This document shows, piece by piece, positions 11,135 through 19,789 of a stretch of DNA of 64,000 bases (the first letter of the stretch is position 1; every line of letters begins with the position of its first letter). The stretch comes from Thiocapsa roseopersicina (GTDB taxonomy: Bacteria > Pseudomonadota > Gammaproteobacteria > Chromatiales > Chromatiaceae). The notes under the pieces are model-generated. The model saw only the letters and a list, made by a program, of their open reading frames with translations. It was not told the origin of the DNA and made no database searches. The stretch is from positions 108,705 through 172,704 of the forward strand of contig NZ_FNNZ01000013.1 in the NCBI RefSeq assembly GCF_900106925.1, read 5' to 3'. The translations under genes and the position numbers were made by a program.

Positions 11135-12387
11135 CAGCGACGACCCTCCTGCCATTCGCGCAAGGCTTCGACGACCTGGGCGCGATCACTGAAGCGCACC
11201 TTGAGCTCGCCCATGTCTTGGATCGTCTCGTGACCTTTGCCGGCCACGAGCACGGCATCGCCGATTCCGGCCAAGGCCATTGCGGTGCGGATCGCGAGAC
11301 CGCGCTGGCGTCGCACCCGCACCCGGCTCGGATCAACGACGCCGACGAGGATATTCGCGATGATCGTATCGCCGCACTCCCCGCCCGGGTTGTCGTCGGC
11401 GAGGATCAGCTCGTCGCTCAGACGCTCGGCTATGGCCCCCATGACGGGGCGTACGCGGGGATCACCCTCGCCGGCGCAGCCGAAGACCGTGAAGATGCGC
11501 CGCGGGCCGTGTTTGCGCAGATTCACGAGCGCCGTCTCGAGTGCGGCCGGTGTCCGGGCCTCGTCCACCACGACGAGCGGCGTCTGCTCGCCGCCGAAGC
11601 ACTCCATCCGGCCGGGCACGCCCTGGATGCGGCTCGACTCGCGTGCAGCGCGCTCGAGTGGAAGGCCGCGCGCAAGCAGCACGGCCATGACGGCAAGGAG
11701 GTTGGACGCATTGAAGTCGCCGATCAAACCGACGGCAAGCTCCGCCTCGGCACAGGTATCCCTTGTCTCGCAGGCGACGCGCAGACGCAGACCTCTCGGC
11801 ATCGGCACGATCGATCGGGCCCGGATGCAGATATCGCATGCGGCCAACAGGGCGTCGTCGGGCGGCGTCGCGCTCGCATCCGCCACGAAACCCGCTACCG
11901 AAACCCCCGCGGGCAGTGCGTTCAGGATGGTCTTCGAAAAGGGATCGCTCAGATTCAGTACGGCCCACTTCAGACCCGGAGACCGGAACAGGCGCAAGAC
12001 GGCCTCGGCGATCGCCGGAGACTCGGCCGTGTCGCGCGCGACGTCGGGGTCGACGCCGTCGAGTCCGGTGAAGAGCGCATGGCTGAAGTGAAGATCCTCT
12101 GCTCGGAAGCGCTCAAGCGCTTCGAAGGAGACCTCGACGGCAGCCGCCCGGGCGCCGCGGGAGCATAGCCCCTCGAGCATCTCCTCGAGGCTGCACAGGT
12201 CGGGGTCGTCTGTCGTCTTGAGGTCGCCGGGAAAGCCATGGCCGACGGTGGCGACGACGCCGCAGGGCAACTCGACGGCCAACACCTGAGCGAGCGCGTG
12301 CGCAACGCTGGTCTTGCCGCGCGCCCCGGTGATGGCGAAGGTCTCCGAGCATGTCTTCGGCGAGCCGAGAACGCGGTCCGCCATCAT
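11134..12387 (-). CDS. Shortened, divergent MurE-like Mur ligase
   Basis: This gene sits exactly where murE belongs, between ftsI and murF, but its 417-residue product is not a normal MurE. The P-loop region (TGARGKTSVA) lies near residue 21, whereas in E. coli MurE it lies past residue 110. The UDP-binding first domain is therefore absent, and ftsI leaves no room for it upstream. Retained parts are FNASNLLAVMAVLLARGLPLE, VPGRME and AGKGHETIQ. Altered parts are P-loop Asn to Arg, the usual SSH after EVS lost, the DHLDYH stretch missing, a Val where the carbamylated Lys aligns, DYAHTP read as DEARTP, and the diaminopimelate motif DNPR read as DNPG. The frame is intact and coupled at both ends (ATGA with ftsI and with murF), so it is probably expressed. 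It may be a non-catalytic paralogue or a ligase of changed specificity. Confidence 0.8.
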   Translation of the reverse strand: MMADRVLGSPKTCSETFAITGARGKTSVAHALAQVLAVELPCGVVATVGHGFPGDLKTTDDPDLCSLEEMLEGLCSRGARAAAVEVSFEALERFRAEDLHFSHALFTGLDGVDPDVARDTAESPAIAEAVLRLFRSPGLKWAVLNLSDPFSKTILNALPAGVSVAGFVADASATPPDDALLAACDICIRARSIVPMPRGLRLRVACETRDTCAEAELAVGLIGDFNASNLLAVMAVLLARGLPLERAARESSRIQGVPGRMECFGGEQTPLVVVDEARTPAALETALVNLRKHGPRRIFTVFGCAGEGDPRVRPVMGAIAERLSDELILADDNPGGECGDTIIANILVGVVDPSRVRVRRQRGLAIRTAMALAGIGDAVLVAGKGHETIQDMGELKVRFSDRAQVVEALREWQEGRR

Positions 12388-14153
12388 GGCTTGACCTCGC
12401 GTCGCGCCAGAAGCATCGAGGGCTGCGGATCGTCCGGCGGGACATTGAACAGACGCAGGGCGCCCTCCATCACCTTCTGGAAGACGGGCGCGGCGACGAG
12501 GCCGCCGTAGTAGGCCTTGCCCTTCGGCTCGTCGATCATCACGGCGATCACCAGGCGCGGCGAGCCTGCCGGCGCAAATCCGGCGAACACCGCTTGATAG
12601 CGCCCGCCGCCGTAGCCGGCGCGCCCTGCCGATTTTTTGGCCGTTCCGGTCTTGCCGGCGACCCGATAGCCGGTGATGGCGGCACGTTTCGCCGTACCTT
12701 GATCCGAGACCACCGTCTCCATCATCGCCCGCACCTTGCGCGCCGTTTCGGCGCTGAGGACACGCGTCTCCTCGCCCGCAGGCACAGGCGACGCGGGATC
12801 CCGCCTCAACAAGGACACCGGGCGCTTGACGCCGTCGGCGGCCAACACGCCGTAGGCTTGTGCCAGTTGCAGTGCCGTGACCGACAATCCGTATCCGAAG
12901 GCTTGGGTGGCATGCTCGAAGACGCGCCACGTCGAATGATGGCGCAGCACCCCACGGCTCTCGCCCGGCACGCCGACATCCGTCGCGTGCCCGAAGCCGA
13001 GCTGATCGTAAAGACCCCAAAGATCGCCATAGCTCATCATCTGGGCAATCTTCACGACGCCGACGTTGCTCGACTTGGTGATGACCCCGGTCACATCGAG
13101 GTTGCCGTAGTTGCGTACGTCCTTGACGGTGTTGCTCCCGACCGCCAACGACCCGCCCCGCGTCGCGATTGTCGTCGTCGGCTTGATCAAGCCCCGCTCC
13201 AGTGCGGCAGCCACGACAAACGGCTTGATCGTCGAGCCCGGCTCCATGACGTCGGTCACGGCACGATTGCGGCGACGCTCGCTGCTGCCGCCGCGCTGGG
13301 CGTTCGGGTTGTAGCCCGGCTGGTTGACCATCGCGAGGATCTCGCCGGTCTCGACATCCAAGGCCACCAGCGTCCCGCCGACCGCCTTGTGCTCGGCAAC
13401 GGCGGCCTTGAGCTCGCGATAGGCCAGAAACTGAAGGCGGCGGTCGAGACTGAGCGCGAGATCCGCACCCTGGCTCGGCGCACGGACCTGCTCGATCTCC
13501 TGCACGATCTGCTGTCGCCCGTCGCGAATCACCCGACGCAAGCCGGGCTCGGATTTCAGCCAGGAATCGTACGTGAGCTCGATGCCCTCTTGGCCGCTAT
13601 CATCGATGTCGGTGAATCCGAGGACGTGCCCGAAGACCTCGACACCGGGATAGAAGCGACGGTACTCGGTCTCGAAGTCCACGCCCGCGAGATCGTGATC
13701 GGCGATGACCTGCCGCACCGCGCGCGCTTCTTCGAAGCTGACACGCCGCTTGAGATAGAGAAACCCGCGTTCGGAGGTGGCGTCGAGCCGCTCCTGCAGC
13801 TCCTTGGGCTCAAGTCCCAGCGCGACGGCCAGCGGCGGGATTGCATCGCGTCGCTCGACCAGCTTGCGCGGCTCGCCCCAGACGGTTTCCACCGGGGTGC
13901 TCACCGCCAGCGGCTCGCCGTTGCGGTCGGTGATCATACCTCGACGCGCGGCGATCTCGCCCACGCGCAGGTAACGGCGCTCGCCTTCGCTGCGCAGATA
14001 GTCGGTCTCGACGACTTGACGATAGAAGACCGCCGCCGAGAGGACGACGAAGGCGCTCGACAGAACGCCGACCAAAAGGCGGCGACGCAGCGCGAGATCC
14101 GGCTTGGCGTGCCGCGGCTCGGGACGTCGGGCACGGCGATTACGGGTAGACAC
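12384..14153 (-). CDS. ftsI: Septal transpeptidase FtsI (PBP3)
   Basis: FtsI cross-links septal peptidoglycan, partnering FtsW. The 589-residue class B penicillin-binding protein has a charged cytoplasmic tail and one membrane segment near residues 27-45. A pedestal domain follows, then the transpeptidase motifs: S307xxK310 (EPGSTIKPF), SSN at 361-363 and KTG at 501-503. The stop overlaps the start of the murE-like gene, and the start overlaps the end of ftsL by 14 bases. Confidence 0.95.
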   Translation of the reverse strand: MSTRNRRARRPEPRHAKPDLALRRRLLVGVLSSAFVVLSAAVFYRQVVETDYLRSEGERRYLRVGEIAARRGMITDRNGEPLAVSTPVETVWGEPRKLVERRDAIPPLAVALGLEPKELQERLDATSERGFLYLKRRVSFEEARAVRQVIADHDLAGVDFETEYRRFYPGVEVFGHVLGFTDIDDSGQEGIELTYDSWLKSEPGLRRVIRDGRQQIVQEIEQVRAPSQGADLALSLDRRLQFLAYRELKAAVAEHKAVGGTLVALDVETGEILAMVNQPGYNPNAQRGGSSERRRNRAVTDVMEPGSTIKPFVVAAALERGLIKPTTTIATRGGSLAVGSNTVKDVRNYGNLDVTGVITKSSNVGVVKIAQMMSYGDLWGLYDQLGFGHATDVGVPGESRGVLRHHSTWRVFEHATQAFGYGLSVTALQLAQAYGVLAADGVKRPVSLLRRDPASPVPAGEETRVLSAETARKVRAMMETVVSDQGTAKRAAITGYRVAGKTGTAKKSAGRAGYGGGRYQAVFAGFAPAGSPRLVIAVMIDEPKGKAYYGGLVAAPVFQKVMEGALRLFNVPPDDPQPSMLLARREVKP

Positions 14154-14430
14154 GGCCGACCTCCTCGATCATCAAGACATCCTCGAACCTTGGATTGAAC
14201 ATGCCGAGCTGGTCCCTGGCCTTGCGCTCGACCCGAACGTGCGTCGAGAGTGCAGCCTCCTCGAGACGGAGCCGATTCCACTCCACGTCGACGGCGTCGC
14301 GTTGGGCGCGAAGCTCCTGCAAATGACCGAAATGGATCCTCGTCTGATACTTGGTGTACACCACGGCGATCGCCGAGAGGGTCACGGCCAAGGCCAAACC
14401 GACCAGAATCCACAGCGGGCGGGCGCTCAT
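14140..14430 (-). CDS. ftsL: Cell division protein FtsL
   Basis: FtsL is a small bitopic divisome protein that forms a complex with FtsB and FtsQ. The 96-residue product has one N-terminal membrane segment (PLWILVGLALAVTLSAIAVV) followed by a periplasmic coiled-coil region rich in Leu, Glu and Arg (HLQELRAQRDAVDVEWNRLR). Identification rests on length, topology and its place between rsmH and ftsI, since FtsL sequences diverge. The ATG at 14430 overlaps the rsmH stop. Confidence 0.88.
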   Translation of the reverse strand: MSARPLWILVGLALAVTLSAIAVVYTKYQTRIHFGHLQELRAQRDAVDVEWNRLRLEEAALSTHVRVERKARDQLGMFNPRFEDVLMIEEVGRVYP

Positions 14431-15359
14431 GCGAGGCGCTCCGCGACCCGCATGATGGCGCTGCGTGCACGGGGATTGGACGCGACCTCGGCGGGCGAAG
14501 GACGCACCGGCTTGCCGAGGATGCGCAAACGCCCGCGCGATTCCTCGGCGGTCACCGGAAGGCCCTTGGGCAGAACGGGACCGCGCGACTCCGTGCGCAT
14601 GAAACGCTTGACGATACGGTCCTCCAGGGAATGAAAACTGATGACGACCAGCCGCCCGGCGTGGGCCAAGAGATCGCAGGATTGGCGCAGGCAATCCTGA
14701 ATCTCCTCGAGCTCGTCGTTGATCCGGATGCGCAGGGCTTGGAAGGTCCGTGTTGCCGGGTGCTTGCCGGGCTCGCGCGTCGGCACCGACCGCGCAACCA
14801 AGGCGGCGAGCTGGGTCGTCGTCGTCAAGGGGCTTTCGCTGCGCTGCGCGACGATATTGCGCGCGATGCGTTTGGCGAAACGCTCCTCGCCGAAGTCGAA
14901 CAGGACTTGGATGATCTCGGCATCGGACGCATGCGCCAGCCATTGCGCTGCCGATTCGCCGTGGGTGGGGTCCATTCTCAAATCCAGCGGACCTTCGGAA
15001 GAAAAACTGAAACCGCGCTCCGCCGTGTCGAGCTGAGGCGAGGAGACCCCGAAATCCAGCAGTAGGCCGCAGAGGTTGCCCTGAACGCCGACGTGCGCGA
15101 GCAGCTCGGTGATCGAGCCGAAGCGCCCGGACAGCATCGTGAAGCGTCGATCGGCACGCGCAAGCTCGCTCCCCGCATCGACCGCTTCGGGATCGCGATC
15201 GATCGCGATCAATCGACCGGACTCGCCGAGGCGCGCCAGAACGGCACGACTGTGCCCGCCACGCCCGAAGGTGCCGTCGACATAGATGCCGTTCGGATCC
15301 ACGACCAAGGCGTGCACGCTCTCCTCCAGCAGAACCGGCAGATGTTGTTGCTCAATCAA
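14427..15359 (-). CDS. rsmH: 16S rRNA (cytosine1402-N4)-methyltransferase RsmH
   Basis: RsmH (MraW) methylates N4 of C1402 in 16S rRNA. The 310-residue protein has the N-terminal HLPVLLEESVHAL, the SAM-binding YVDGTFGRGGHSRAVL, LLLDFGVSSPQLD, RGFSFSSEGPLDLRMD and the C-terminal FHSLEDRIVKRFM. These are the full set of family signatures. It is the second gene of the dcw cluster, nine bases after mraZ. Confidence 0.96.
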   Translation of the reverse strand: MIEQQHLPVLLEESVHALVVDPNGIYVDGTFGRGGHSRAVLARLGESGRLIAIDRDPEAVDAGSELARADRRFTMLSGRFGSITELLAHVGVQGNLCGLLLDFGVSSPQLDTAERGFSFSSEGPLDLRMDPTHGESAAQWLAHASDAEIIQVLFDFGEERFAKRIARNIVAQRSESPLTTTTQLAALVARSVPTREPGKHPATRTFQALRIRINDELEEIQDCLRQSCDLLAHAGRLVVISFHSLEDRIVKRFMRTESRGPVLPKGLPVTAEESRGRLRILGKPVRPSPAEVASNPRARSAIMRVAERLA

Positions 15360-15368
15360 AGGGATACT

Positions 15369-15824
15369 CTAAAGCGTCAAGGAACCGAGCCCGGCTGCCG
15401 TCGCCAACTCTCCGATACCCGCATCGCCGAGCGCCGCTTCGTTGCGCGCGTTCCATGCAGGCTCGTCCCAAAGCTCGAACTTCGAGCCCTGGCCGACGAA
15501 GGCGACACGCTTCTCGAGCGATGCGAAATCACGGAGGTATTGCGGCAGCAGGATTCTGCCCTGAGCGTCCATCTCGACCTCCTGTGCGTTGCCGATATAG
15601 AGGCGCTGGATCGCACGGGCCGTGTTGTCGAACGCGGGAAGTGCGGCGAGCTTCGCCTCGATCAACTCCCACTCGGGCTCCGGGTACAGCAGGAGGCAGC
15701 GGTCGCGATCGACGGTGACGACGAGTTGGGAGTTACACGACGACTGCAGCCGCTCGCGGTACTTTGCAGGAACCGCAAGACGCCCTTTGACGTCGAGATT
15801 GACGATGAAGACCCCCCGAAACAC
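15369..15824 (-). CDS. mraZ: Transcriptional regulator MraZ
   Basis: MraZ is a DNA-binding AbrB-like protein that represses the dcw operon. The 151-residue product from GTG 15824 begins VFRGVFIVNLDVKGRLAVP and matches E. coli MraZ in length (152). Two SpoVT/AbrB-like repeats are visible, the second around MDAQGRILLPQYLRDFA. An ATG at 15845 would add seven residues not shared with the family. Its own binding sites lie just upstream at 15862-15886. Confidence 0.93.
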   Translation of the reverse strand: MFRGVFIVNLDVKGRLAVPAKYRERLQSSCNSQLVVTVDRDRCLLLYPEPEWELIEAKLAALPAFDNTARAIQRLYIGNAQEVEMDAQGRILLPQYLRDFASLEKRVAFVGQGSKFELWDEPAWNARNEAALGDAGIGELATAAGLGSLTL

Positions 15825-15861
15825 GGCCGCCCCCCGTGGTGACATGCGCCAGGCGACTACT

Positions 15862-15886
15862 TCCCCAATTCCCCACTTCCCCCCAC
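15862..15886 (-). promoter_or_regulatory. MraZ operator: three TGGG repeats
   Basis: On the minus strand three TGGG boxes occur at 15882-15885, 15872-15875 and 15864-15867, spaced 10 and 8 bases apart. They lie between the probable transcription start and the mraZ start codon. MraZ is known to bind direct TGGG repeats about 10 bases apart, so autoregulation of the whole dcw cluster is likely. Confidence 0.75.
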
Positions 15887-15895
15887 TTCAGTCTC

Positions 15896-15924
15896 ATCTT
15901 AGAGCTGCCCAAGGGGATCGTCAA
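15896..15924 (-). promoter_or_regulatory. Sigma70-type promoter of the dcw cluster
   Basis: Read on the minus strand, TTGACG (15924-15919) and TAAGAT (15901-15896) are separated by exactly 17 bases, a good sigma70 match. The predicted transcript starts near 15889, immediately before the MraZ boxes. The remaining bases up to the RNase P gene (about 15925-16121) contain no gene that I can support. Confidence 0.72.
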
Positions 15925-16121
15925 GGTGATGCGCAGCTTTAATTCTTGACAGACAGCAACTTAGACGCGGAGCCCCAGGCACATCATAACCCCTACGTAA
16001 TGCATTTATTTTCATGCAACTAACAGGTAAAGCTGAAGGGGTTTTACAGGAGAGTCTCAAACGGCGGGGAGGCGGCAGCCCGGCTGCCGTCGGTCGGATC
16101 CCGGGAATGGTCCGGGGAAGG

Positions 16122-16497
16122 GTCTGGGAGCCGGCCTGTAAGCCGGGTTCTGTCGGGGACAGTCATTCATCTGGGACGTACGTCACCGTACGCCTCGAGC
16201 GACCTACCCGGGAGCACGCGCGGGCCGCGCGCTGCAGCGCAGGGCTGCATGCCCCCCTATTTGGTCTTGCTCCGGGTGGGGTTTACCCTGCCGCTGCTGT
16301 TGCCACCAGCGCGGTGCGCTCTTACCGCACCATTTCACCCTTACCTCCCGTCAGAATGACCGGGTCGGCGGTATCTTTTCTGTGGCACTTTCCGTGGACT
16401 TGCGCCCCCCAGGCGTTACCTGGCACCCTGCCCTATGGAGCCCGGACTTTCCTCCCTCGCCGCGAACGGCGAGCGCGACTGTCCGGCCGACTCCCAG
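16122..16497 (-). ncRNA. rnpB: RNase P RNA (bacterial class A)
   Basis: On the minus strand the sequence contains the hallmark RNase P blocks in order: GAGGAAAGTCCGGGCTCC, the CAGGGTGCCAGGTAACGCC stem, GGTAAGGGTGAAA, GTGCGGTAAGAGCGCACCGC, GGGTAAACCCCACCCGGAGCAAG, and near the 3' end ATGAATGACTGTC and ACAGAACCCGGCTTAC. The P1 helix is formed by 16485-16495 pairing with 16126-16136 (11 pairs, one of them G-U), which sets both ends. The gene lies between rsmI and mraZ. Confidence 0.96.
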
Positions 16498-16503
16498 CCG
16501 AGA

Positions 16504-16509
16504 AGTATA
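16504..16509 (-). promoter_or_regulatory. -10 box of rnpB
   Basis: TATACT on the minus strand ends seven bases before the inferred 5' end of the RNase P RNA (about 16497). No convincing -35 hexamer is seen at the right spacing, so this is only a partial promoter call. Confidence 0.45.
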
Positions 16510-16567
16510 GCGCCAAGCGAGGCTTCCGGTCTCGGTCGATCGCAAACCCCTGCCGCACCGGCACGCA

Positions 16568-17452
16568 TCACGCCTCGTTGTCCATCGCGGCGACACCGTC
16601 GGCACCATGCCCCAAATCCAGCTCGAGGCCGAGGCGGTAGAGCGCATTCTTTTTGACGCCTGTCAGGCGCGCCGCAATCGCCACGGCCTGAGCCAGCGGC
16701 AAGGTCTCGCCGAGGATGCGCAGGACCCGCTCCGTCTCCGTCCGATCCGGATCGCCCGTATCGGCGTTCCCCTCGATCAGGACGACCAGCTCGCCGAGGC
16801 GCTGCTCGGCGTCTCCCTCGAGGCGCTGCGCCAACTCGGACGCGGTTCCGGCGAGGAAGGTCTCGAAGTGCTTGGTCAACTCGCGCGCCAGGACCAGGCG
16901 CCGTGTTTCGCCGAGCGCTTCGCCGAGATCACGCAAGGTGGCGAGGATCCGCTTGCCGCTCTCGTAGAGGATCAGCGTGCCACGCTCGTCGGCGAGCTCG
17001 CCGAGCCAGGCAAGACGATGGGACCGAGTGCGCGGGGGAAATCCGACGAACAAGAAGCGGTCGCTCGGCAAACCCGCCGCCGAGAGGGCGCAGATGGCGG
17101 CATTGGCGCCCGGCACCGGCACAACGGTCAAACCACGCTCGCGCGCCGCGGCCACGAGACTGAACCCCGGATCACTGATCAGCGGCGTACCCGCATCGGA
17201 GACGAGCGCGACGCTCCGACCGGTCTCGATCTCGGCGAGGAGTCGTGGCGCGACACTGGCCTCGTTGTGGTCGTGATAGGCCACGAGCTTGGACGAGATG
17301 CCGAAATGCGTCAGCAGCCGAAGCGTCTGACGGGTATCCTCCGCGGCGATCAAATCGACCTCGCTCAACACCTTACGTGCCCGATCGGTCATGTCCCCGA
17401 GATTGCCGATCGGCGTGGCGACCACGTATAGTATTCCCGTTGACTGCTGCAC
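16568..17452 (-). CDS. rsmI: 16S rRNA (cytidine1402-2'-O)-methyltransferase RsmI
   Basis: RsmI methylates the 2'-O of C1402, the same nucleotide that RsmH modifies. The product has the tetrapyrrole-methylase fold signatures LYVVATPIGNLGDMTDRA, AAEDTRQTLRLL, YHDHNE, LVSDAGTPLISDPG and PGANAAICALSAAGLPSDRF. I chose the GTG at 17452 because GGGAGG lies just before it on the minus strand, giving 294 residues (286 in E. coli). Another GTG at 17509 is in frame. It is divergent from lpoA, as in E. coli. Confidence 0.93.
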   Translation of the reverse strand: MQQSTGILYVVATPIGNLGDMTDRARKVLSEVDLIAAEDTRQTLRLLTHFGISSKLVAYHDHNEASVAPRLLAEIETGRSVALVSDAGTPLISDPGFSLVAAARERGLTVVPVPGANAAICALSAAGLPSDRFLFVGFPPRTRSHRLAWLGELADERGTLILYESGKRILATLRDLGEALGETRRLVLARELTKHFETFLAGTASELAQRLEGDAEQRLGELVVLIEGNADTGDPDRTETERVLRILGETLPLAQAVAIAARLTGVKKNALYRLGLELDLGHGADGVAAMDNEA

Positions 17453-17485
17453 CCTGCCTCCCAACGTCTCGAACCGGAACGGATC

Positions 17486-19330
17486 ATGCCCAAGAATCGC
17501 GTTGACCACCGTCCCCTGTCCACTCCGATGACGATCTTCGCCGTCCTCGTTGCCGTTTCATTGGCCGGATGCGCGATCGATCCAGCCCGGGACGAGGCGC
17601 GCCTGCTGGCGCCGGTCGCAGGAGAGCCGCTGAGACAAGCCGATGCGCTCGCCGCGCAAGGACAGGCGGACGCGGCGGCCAAGGCCTATCTGGACATCGC
17701 AAAGGGAGCAACGCCACCGGCGCGCGAACAACTCCAGTTGAAGGCGGCTCGCGCCTACCTTGCGGCGGGCGACACGCAGCAGGCACAGCAAACCATTGGC
17801 GAGATCTCGCGCCCGGCGCTCACGATCGGGCAGCGCGAGCAGCTCTTGCTGATCGAGGCGGATCTCGCCCTCTTGGATCGACGCCCCAAGGATGCGATCG
17901 CACGACTCCAGGCCGTGCAGGTGCAAACCTTGCCGAAGGATTTGAAGATTCAACGGCTCGGGACACTCGCCGCTGCCCAGCGTCTCGCCAACGATCCCGT
18001 CGCCTCGGCCGAGTCGCTGATCGCGCTCGATCGACTTCTCGACAGCGAGGATGCACGTCTACTGAATCAGGTCTCTCTCATAACGACCTTGAGCGCACTG
18101 AGCACCGAGCAACTGCGCAAACTCTCACGCAGCGCAAGCGGAGCCATGAAAGGCTGGGCTGAGATCGCGCTCTTGGCGCACGACGCAGGTGCGGATCCTA
18201 CGACATTCCAGACCCGCTATCGCCAAGAGCACTCCAAACGACTCGGCCATCCCTCCCATCCGGGGTTGGCCGAGGCGTACGTCAAGATCTTGTCGGGGGG
18301 GTACGCCTCGGGCGACAGCGTGACGGTCATGCTCCCCCGCGGGGGGCGCTTCGCGGGCGCCGCCACATCGGTGAAGGAGGGCATCGAGGCCGCAAGCCGA
18401 GCGGACAGCAGCGGCAACCCACCGGCACTCGCTTTCATCGACAGCACCCAAACGGGGCGCGCGCGTTCCATTCACGCGAAGGCCGTGGAGGGCGGCGCGG
18501 ACTATGTGATCGGCCCGCTTGAGAAGGAATCGGTGGACAGCCTCGCGGCCGGCCCTGCGCTCGCAGTGCCGACGCTGGCCCTAAACCAAACGACCCGCGA
18601 CAGCCAGCCCGCAGCGAATCTCTTTCAGTTCTCGCTCTCGCCCGAGAACGAGGCGGCGGAGGTTGCCGACAAGGCCGCCGCGATGGGTCTGAAACGCGCA
18701 GCGGTGCTGTATCCGGAAGGGCCGTGGGGAGCGCGTCTGGCCAGTGCATTCCGCAACCAATGGCGCCGATTGGGCGGAACGCTGGAGGCTGAAGCAGTCT
18801 ACAACCCGACGGCGCGGAGCTTCGAGAAGACGGTGACCACCCTTCTCGGCAACTCGCAGGCGGATGTCCTCTTCCTGGTCGCGACCAACGAGCTCGCGCA
18901 CAAGCTGTATCCGCAGATCCGGCTGAGCACATCGTCGGTGACGGTGATGTCCACCTCGCACGTCTACTCCGGCGTCTTCGATCCGGCCCGCGACCGGGTT
19001 CTGGCAGGTCTGTATTTCGTCGATATCCCCTGGATGCTGAACAGCCGCGGAGAGGGTGCTCTGTCGCGGCGACGCCTGAGCGGATCCTCGTTCGAGGTAG
19101 CCAATCCGCTGGCGCGTCTGTACGCGATGGGGATCGACGCCTACCGAATCGCCCCGCGACTGCCCGCTCTGGCCAAGAGCCCCGGCGCCTTTTATCCGGG
19201 ACAGACCGGCGGTCTCTCGATCGACGCGCTGGGCCGTATCCAGCGCCAGCTCGCACTCGGACGCTTCGGCGCGACCGGCGTGCTCGAGGCAGGGGATCCA
19301 TCCGACACGCCGTCCACGGAGACCCCTTGA
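17486..19330 (+). CDS. lpoA: Penicillin-binding protein activator LpoA (LppC family)
   Basis: LpoA is an outer-membrane lipoprotein that activates PBP1A from the outer leaflet side. The 614-residue product has a lipoprotein signal peptide with basic residues then a hydrophobic core ending in the lipobox LAGC (Cys28). An N-terminal TPR-like helical domain follows (LAAQGQADAAAKAYLDIA), then a periplasmic-binding-protein-like domain from about residue 260. A start at 17528 would remove the basic n-region, so the first ATG is preferred. It is divergent from rsmI and overlaps yraN. Confidence 0.88.
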   Translation: MPKNRVDHRPLSTPMTIFAVLVAVSLAGCAIDPARDEARLLAPVAGEPLRQADALAAQGQADAAAKAYLDIAKGATPPAREQLQLKAARAYLAAGDTQQAQQTIGEISRPALTIGQREQLLLIEADLALLDRRPKDAIARLQAVQVQTLPKDLKIQRLGTLAAAQRLANDPVASAESLIALDRLLDSEDARLLNQVSLITTLSALSTEQLRKLSRSASGAMKGWAEIALLAHDAGADPTTFQTRYRQEHSKRLGHPSHPGLAEAYVKILSGGYASGDSVTVMLPRGGRFAGAATSVKEGIEAASRADSSGNPPALAFIDSTQTGRARSIHAKAVEGGADYVIGPLEKESVDSLAAGPALAVPTLALNQTTRDSQPAANLFQFSLSPENEAAEVADKAAAMGLKRAAVLYPEGPWGARLASAFRNQWRRLGGTLEAEAVYNPTARSFEKTVTTLLGNSQADVLFLVATNELAHKLYPQIRLSTSSVTVMSTSHVYSGVFDPARDRVLAGLYFVDIPWMLNSRGEGALSRRRLSGSSFEVANPLARLYAMGIDAYRIAPRLPALAKSPGAFYPGQTGGLSIDALGRIQRQLALGRFGATGVLEAGDPSDTPSTETP

Positions 19331-19725
19331 GCGGCGACGCGCATCGCCCGTCCTCGGGGACGACCGACCAAGCAGTCGGACCCCGCGGTGTCGGCGACGC
19401 CAAGGAGCGGCTCGCAGAGGACTATCTGAAGCGCCGGCATCTGCAGCCCATCGTGCGCAATCACCGCTGCCGCTTCGGCGAGATCGACCTGGTGATGCGC
19501 GACGGCGCGACCCTGGTCTTCGTCGAGGTCAGATACCGACGCTCGGAGCGCTTCGGAACCGCGGCCGAGACAGTCGACCGACGCAAACAACAACGTTTGA
19601 CGGCTGCCGCGAGCCATTATCTTCAAGCTCACCCGACCGTGTTACCCTGTCGATTCGACGTGGTCGCGGTCAGTGGCGAAGACCGAATCGAGTGGATCAA
19701 AAATGCCTTTTCCGTTGAAACATAA
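19327..19725 (+). CDS. yraN: UPF0102 family protein YraN
   Basis: YraN proteins have a restriction-endonuclease-like fold; their cellular role is not settled. The 132-residue product shows GDAKERLAEDYLKRRHLQPIVRN, then the conserved GEIDLVMRDGATLVFVEVRYR with the acidic/lysine-like nuclease core E-x(n)-D-x(n)-E-V-R. It starts with TTG at 19327, overlapping the lpoA stop. The gene order rsmI/lpoA/yraN is the E. coli order. Confidence 0.9.
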   Translation: MSGDAHRPSSGTTDQAVGPRGVGDAKERLAEDYLKRRHLQPIVRNHRCRFGEIDLVMRDGATLVFVEVRYRRSERFGTAAETVDRRKQQRLTAAASHYLQAHPTVLPCRFDVVAVSGEDRIEWIKNAFSVET

Positions 19726-19789
19726 ACCTCCCTTCGGCATCCTCGCACGGACGCGACCCGGGAAAGTCGGCGCGATCGCGCGGTCGATC

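Noticed and set aside
8507..11233. A 908-codon plus-strand open frame across murD, mraY and murF
   Set aside because: It is antisense to well-identified Mur genes in high-GC DNA, where open frames on the other strand are common. Its composition is low-complexity Arg/Asp/His-rich with no family signature.
12388..13020. Possible missing N-terminal domain of the MurE-like gene in the open frame upstream
   Set aside because: The frame is open but runs through the end of ftsI. It has none of the MurE first-domain patterns, and ftsI is clearly coding there.
16066..16095. Terminator of the RNase P RNA
   Set aside because: GGCAGCC/GGCTGCC forms a stem after the gene on the minus strand, but no T-run follows, so I did not list it.
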